This document shows, one piece after another, positions 25,040 through 27,608 of a stretch of 27,608 nucleotides of DNA. The DNA is from Paramicrosporidium saccamoebae (lineage: Eukaryota; Rozellomycota). Position numbers and translations under genes: made by a program. The notes beneath the pieces were generated by a model. That model was not told the origin of the DNA, searched no databases, and saw only the letters and a program-made list of their open reading frames with translations. Location: assembly GCA_002794465.1 (NCBI GenBank), contig MTSL01000073.1, positions 15,946 through 43,553 of the forward strand, given 5' to 3'. Each line of letters opens with the position of its first letter. Within the stretch, counting starts at the first letter, position 1.

Positions 25040-27109
25040 CTATTGTTTGCACATGTTCTCCACCCAAACTTTGGTGTCCTCGCAAATAAACTTGTTTGGT
25101 CTTATCCCATACGTCTTCCACATCCAATACAAAATGTCATATCCCCATAGATCCCGAGAACTTGCTGCCTCATTGGCGACCTCTATAGTGGACACTATAG
25201 ATGGATCGATTGTGTGTATTACCTTTAGAATTCCAATCTTTCCAGCCTTTGCGGCCTGTATTCCAATTTCTGGAGCTATGGCCAATCCTTGCTCAAGTAG
25301 CCACATAAAGACCTGAACATGCCCCAACTTTGCAGCATCTATCATCATTGTCGAGTCAGCCTTGGCCGCACCGTTTGCGTGTAATGTAATCTGTTTGAGG
25401 GCTTGTAGTGTTGCCTCATCGGACAGATTGCTACATGCTGAATAAACATTGCTCAGACTTGGGAGCGCATCCTTAAGGAGATTTTTCAATATCCACTCCA
25501 TATCATCTTGCTCTTTGTGCGTGGCGGCGTGGATAAAGTACTTTAATGCATCAGTGCCGGCAAGGCTGTCCGTAGGCACAATCATGGTGCGTTCAATTTT
25601 GTAAATCGAGCGCAGAAGTGAAAACTTGCCCATCTTACAGCCTCGTTCCAGAAAAGTACCCCACGGGAGATATTGGGACTTTTTGTAGACCCAATCGCAG
25701 ATTTTAGTGTGTCCGCCCATTGCTGCGACATTTGCTACTGCCTGCCACGGAAAATTTTCTTTCAAGTCAGCACGCGCAGTCTGCAGTGCTTTCAGGCTAC
25801 CCTCCGCTGCCAACAACTCTAAGTCTACCTTGCGTGACAGAGTAATACCGCACGTGTCTCGAAGAGATCTGATAATTCTACAAGAGTCATTGTTCTTGCA
25901 GGAATAACCAATCACTCTATCCCAGTCGATCTGATCTTTAAACTTGGTAAATGCCCATTCGACAGTGTTCGAATGGCCTAAATCGACTGCATCCGCCACT
26001 AAGCTTAGTGAAGGAACATCCATTTCCTTCATTTCGTTCAGCCATGCCAATACGTCAAGACTGCCGCTTGCGATAGCACGTGTACAGAGTAGGTTATGAG
26101 AACATTCGTAATTGGGGTTTTCCTGAAACATTTCTTGCAATAGCGACAAGCAGTTATGTTCGGTGAGCCAGACGTCACATCTGGTGTCAATTGTTGGTGC
26201 ACCATTTGTCAATCTCAGACAGAGCTTTGGGATGCGAGTATAGCCAATGCGAATGAGATAGTAGAGCACCTCGGCAGTTTTGACAGCGTGAGGGGCAATG
26301 TGGGTGGTGTCGGGGAGCAAATCTTTATCAGAAATAACGATTTGCTTCATGATGCGGGCAGGCATATGTTCGACCATCAAGCTGACATTTTTTTCAATCC
26401 CTTTGGCCATGTCGGGATAGTAACTGTTGAGAATATTGACCGCATCAGACATGATAATGCATTTGCGGATATCATGGTCGGAAATGTCCTTTAGAGACAA
26501 TTCGTTAATCACCATCATGTAAAAGTTAGGATTGTCGACCTTGAAGACTGTCTGCCAAAAGTTTTTCCACATAAATTGCTGCTTCTCCCACATGCCTAAA
26601 TCAAAGGCCCGAGTTCTATAGATTTTGGCCCAGAACCAATGTTTTTGTGCCTCATCCCCCCAATTAGTGCGCTGGGTAAAACATTTCAGGACTTTGTAGC
26701 AGCGAGTGTCGAGTGCTTGTTGCACTGCCTCTTCAAAGTTGCGGAGCGCGGGGCAGGCGGTCATTAAGACTAATGCTTCACGATAATGCTCTGCGATGAG
26801 CAGAGAATCGTCGCCTGCATCTTCACGACTCTTGTGAAGATATGAATCGAGGGATTTGAGATTCATTCTGCTTCCCATCTCCATCAACTCTTTGACATTG
26901 GTCACACTCGATGGGTCAATGTACAGCGACCCTATGCTAGTGGTCAGTCCGACCAGGCTCAGGTTCTCGTCATTTCCATCCGTGCCGGCCACGTGTGAGC
27001 CCATTCCTTGGCTCAGGAATAGCACCAGTGGAATTACTGCTGGCCATAGTATACGATGCACCATGCGAGGGAGCCTCATCGTATAATTACGCCACTCTCT
27101 GCCAGTCAT
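25040..27109 (-). CDS. Secreted ankyrin-like repeat protein, paralogue 2
   Basis: 689 aa from the ATG at 27109; a second ATG at 27079 (679 aa) is the one aligned with the start of paralogue 1 and lies the same 73 nt from the CCAAT, so it may be the real start. The signal peptide (MVHRILWPAVIPLVLFLSQG) is nearly the same as in paralogue 1. The following region keeps SDAVNILNSYYPDM, VEHMPARIM and an identical DTTHIAPHAVK. Ankyrin-like units follow, e.g. AVDLGHSNTVEWAFTKF, AAMGGHTKICDWVYKKS and AAKLGHVQVFMWLLEQGLA. The C-terminus is YWMWKTYGIRPNKF ... MCKQ, close to paralogue 1. Similarity continues into both flanks, so the unit duplicated was about 2.15 kb. No catalytic domain is visible. Confidence 0.82.
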   Translation of the reverse strand: MTGREWRNYTMRLPRMVHRILWPAVIPLVLFLSQGMGSHVAGTDGNDENLSLVGLTTSIGSLYIDPSSVTNVKELMEMGSRMNLKSLDSYLHKSREDAGDDSLLIAEHYREALVLMTACPALRNFEEAVQQALDTRCYKVLKCFTQRTNWGDEAQKHWFWAKIYRTRAFDLGMWEKQQFMWKNFWQTVFKVDNPNFYMMVINELSLKDISDHDIRKCIIMSDAVNILNSYYPDMAKGIEKNVSLMVEHMPARIMKQIVISDKDLLPDTTHIAPHAVKTAEVLYYLIRIGYTRIPKLCLRLTNGAPTIDTRCDVWLTEHNCLSLLQEMFQENPNYECSHNLLCTRAIASGSLDVLAWLNEMKEMDVPSLSLVADAVDLGHSNTVEWAFTKFKDQIDWDRVIGYSCKNNDSCRIIRSLRDTCGITLSRKVDLELLAAEGSLKALQTARADLKENFPWQAVANVAAMGGHTKICDWVYKKSQYLPWGTFLERGCKMGKFSLLRSIYKIERTMIVPTDSLAGTDALKYFIHAATHKEQDDMEWILKNLLKDALPSLSNVYSACSNLSDEATLQALKQITLHANGAAKADSTMMIDAAKLGHVQVFMWLLEQGLAIAPEIGIQAAKAGKIGILKVIHTIDPSIVSTIEVANEAASSRDLWGYDILYWMWKTYGIRPNKFICEDTKVWVENMCKQ

Positions 27110-27120
27110 TTATCCAGACG

Positions 27121-27173
27121 GTAAATTGCAACTAATGGTTTGTCCGTTTTAATTGGGTGAATTGATCAGTTAA
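27121..27173 (-). promoter_or_regulatory. Conserved promoter block of paralogue 2, CCAAT at -73 from 27079
   Basis: Counterpart of 24851-24907. The ATTGG at 27152-27156 reads CCAAT on the gene's strand. The rest of the gap to the next gene shows no recognisable element. Confidence 0.55.
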
Positions 27174-27295
27174 TCTTGGCATAGCGGTCAAGTAGCAGAA
27201 TGATTGGCCGACTTTGCCGAACGAGGACACGTTCATTAGCAGCTTGGTTAGTATGTTCTGTATAGAGTCTTCACTACGAGAATCTCATAATATAT

Positions 27296-27608
27296 TCAGT
27301 CTGCATACGTTAACTTGTCTAGAGATGAGACGGCTTGTCCGTAAATCTCCATCTTTGGAAGGCTCTGATGAACAGGCTCGTTCACTGGTGCATTTTTTAC
27401 CATACTCCAAATTTGGTTGAACGGGTCATTTGGCTCTGCAAGTCCCCATTTCATGGGTTGACTCTCTGCACTCTCCTCGATGAGTTGTTGTGCTGCTACC
27501 ACAGGCTGCCCATAAACTGCGGTGATGATATATTCATACTCACCTGATCCAAACTCCCCGTGTCCACGATTATTGACTGGCTGGAATACCTTTAATGGCG
27601 CGATTACC
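27296..27608 (-). CDS. 3' part of an unknown gene, runs off the window
   Basis: The minus-strand frame is open from the window edge to a stop at 27296, at least 103 aa. The last ATG-initiated piece (from 27502) is only 68 aa, but the frame continues upstream without a stop (VFQPVNNRGHGEFGSG, EYEYIITAVYGQPVVAAQQL), which supports a real exon cut by the window end. A 27-nt stretch, 27517-27543, has GTGAGT and CAG ends and is in frame, so it could be a tiny in-frame intron or coding. No domain recognised. Transcribed towards the ankyrin-like pair. Confidence 0.5.
   Translation of the reverse strand, partial: VIAPLKVFQPVNNRGHGEFGSGEYEYIITAVYGQPVVAAQQLIEESAESQPMKWGLAEPNDPFNQIWSMVKNAPVNEPVHQSLPKMEIYGQAVSSLDKLTYAD

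Noticed and set aside
1-27608. tRNA, rRNA and transposase genes
   Set aside because: I looked for tRNA B-box-like GGTTCGANNCC, rRNA-like conserved blocks and transposase or reverse transcriptase motifs and saw none; small snoRNAs cannot be excluded by eye.

Overview
The window is eukaryotic nuclear DNA of moderate GC with very compact gene packing. Most gaps between genes are a few hundred bases, and many genes carry spliceosomal introns of only about 28-35 nt with GT..AG ends and often a CTAAC- or CTGAC-like branch motif. The gene set (PMT4-type protein O-mannosyltransferase, SANT-containing zuotin, CDC7, Bax inhibitor-1, Miro/GEM1, cytosolic LeuRS, a GLTSCR1-like protein) indicates an opisthokont, most likely a reduced early-diverging fungus. 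A Rozellomycota/Paramicrosporidium-like genome would fit, but that placement is inference. No prokaryotic operon, virus, transposase, tRNA, rRNA or CRISPR signal was seen.

Layout. 1-2958: an orphan protein gene (minus) divergent from a probable GLTSCR1-domain chromatin protein (plus), with an 18-bp repeat array between them. 3215-5796: PMT4. 6285-8093: zuotin/DNAJC2 on minus, sharing a promoter region with CDC7 (8349-9796, three exons). 10029-10503: a small membrane-anchored protein with an I78 protease-inhibitor domain. 10887-12136: a secreted M14 carboxypeptidase with B-type specificity. 12285-13055: Bax inhibitor-1. 13303-15400: GEM1/Miro, reconstructed from eight exons. 15703-18915: intronless leucyl-tRNA synthetase.

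19252-27608 is the accessory part. It holds an orphan membrane protein with a C-terminal Cys motif, an orphan multi-span membrane protein, a decayed partial copy of the first of these, a tandem pair of about 680-residue secreted ankyrin-like paralogues with duplicated flanks, and the 3' end of a further unknown gene.

Several structures are not explained by the genes. A dispersed repeat occurs four times, always downstream of a gene and in the same orientation as that gene. An approximately 80-bp direct repeat spans the CDC7 stop and the I78 start, and its two copies differ only by transitions plus one indel. CCAAT/ATTGG motifs lie upstream of most genes, at an identical distance in the two ankyrin paralogues. 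Several minisatellites fill intergenic spaces.

The conserved genes are housekeeping (translation, ribosome-associated chaperoning, replication initiation, ER glycosylation, mitochondrial dynamics) and show no operon-like logic. The secreted ankyrin-like pair and the I78/carboxypeptidase neighbours are the best candidates for lineage-specific biology.
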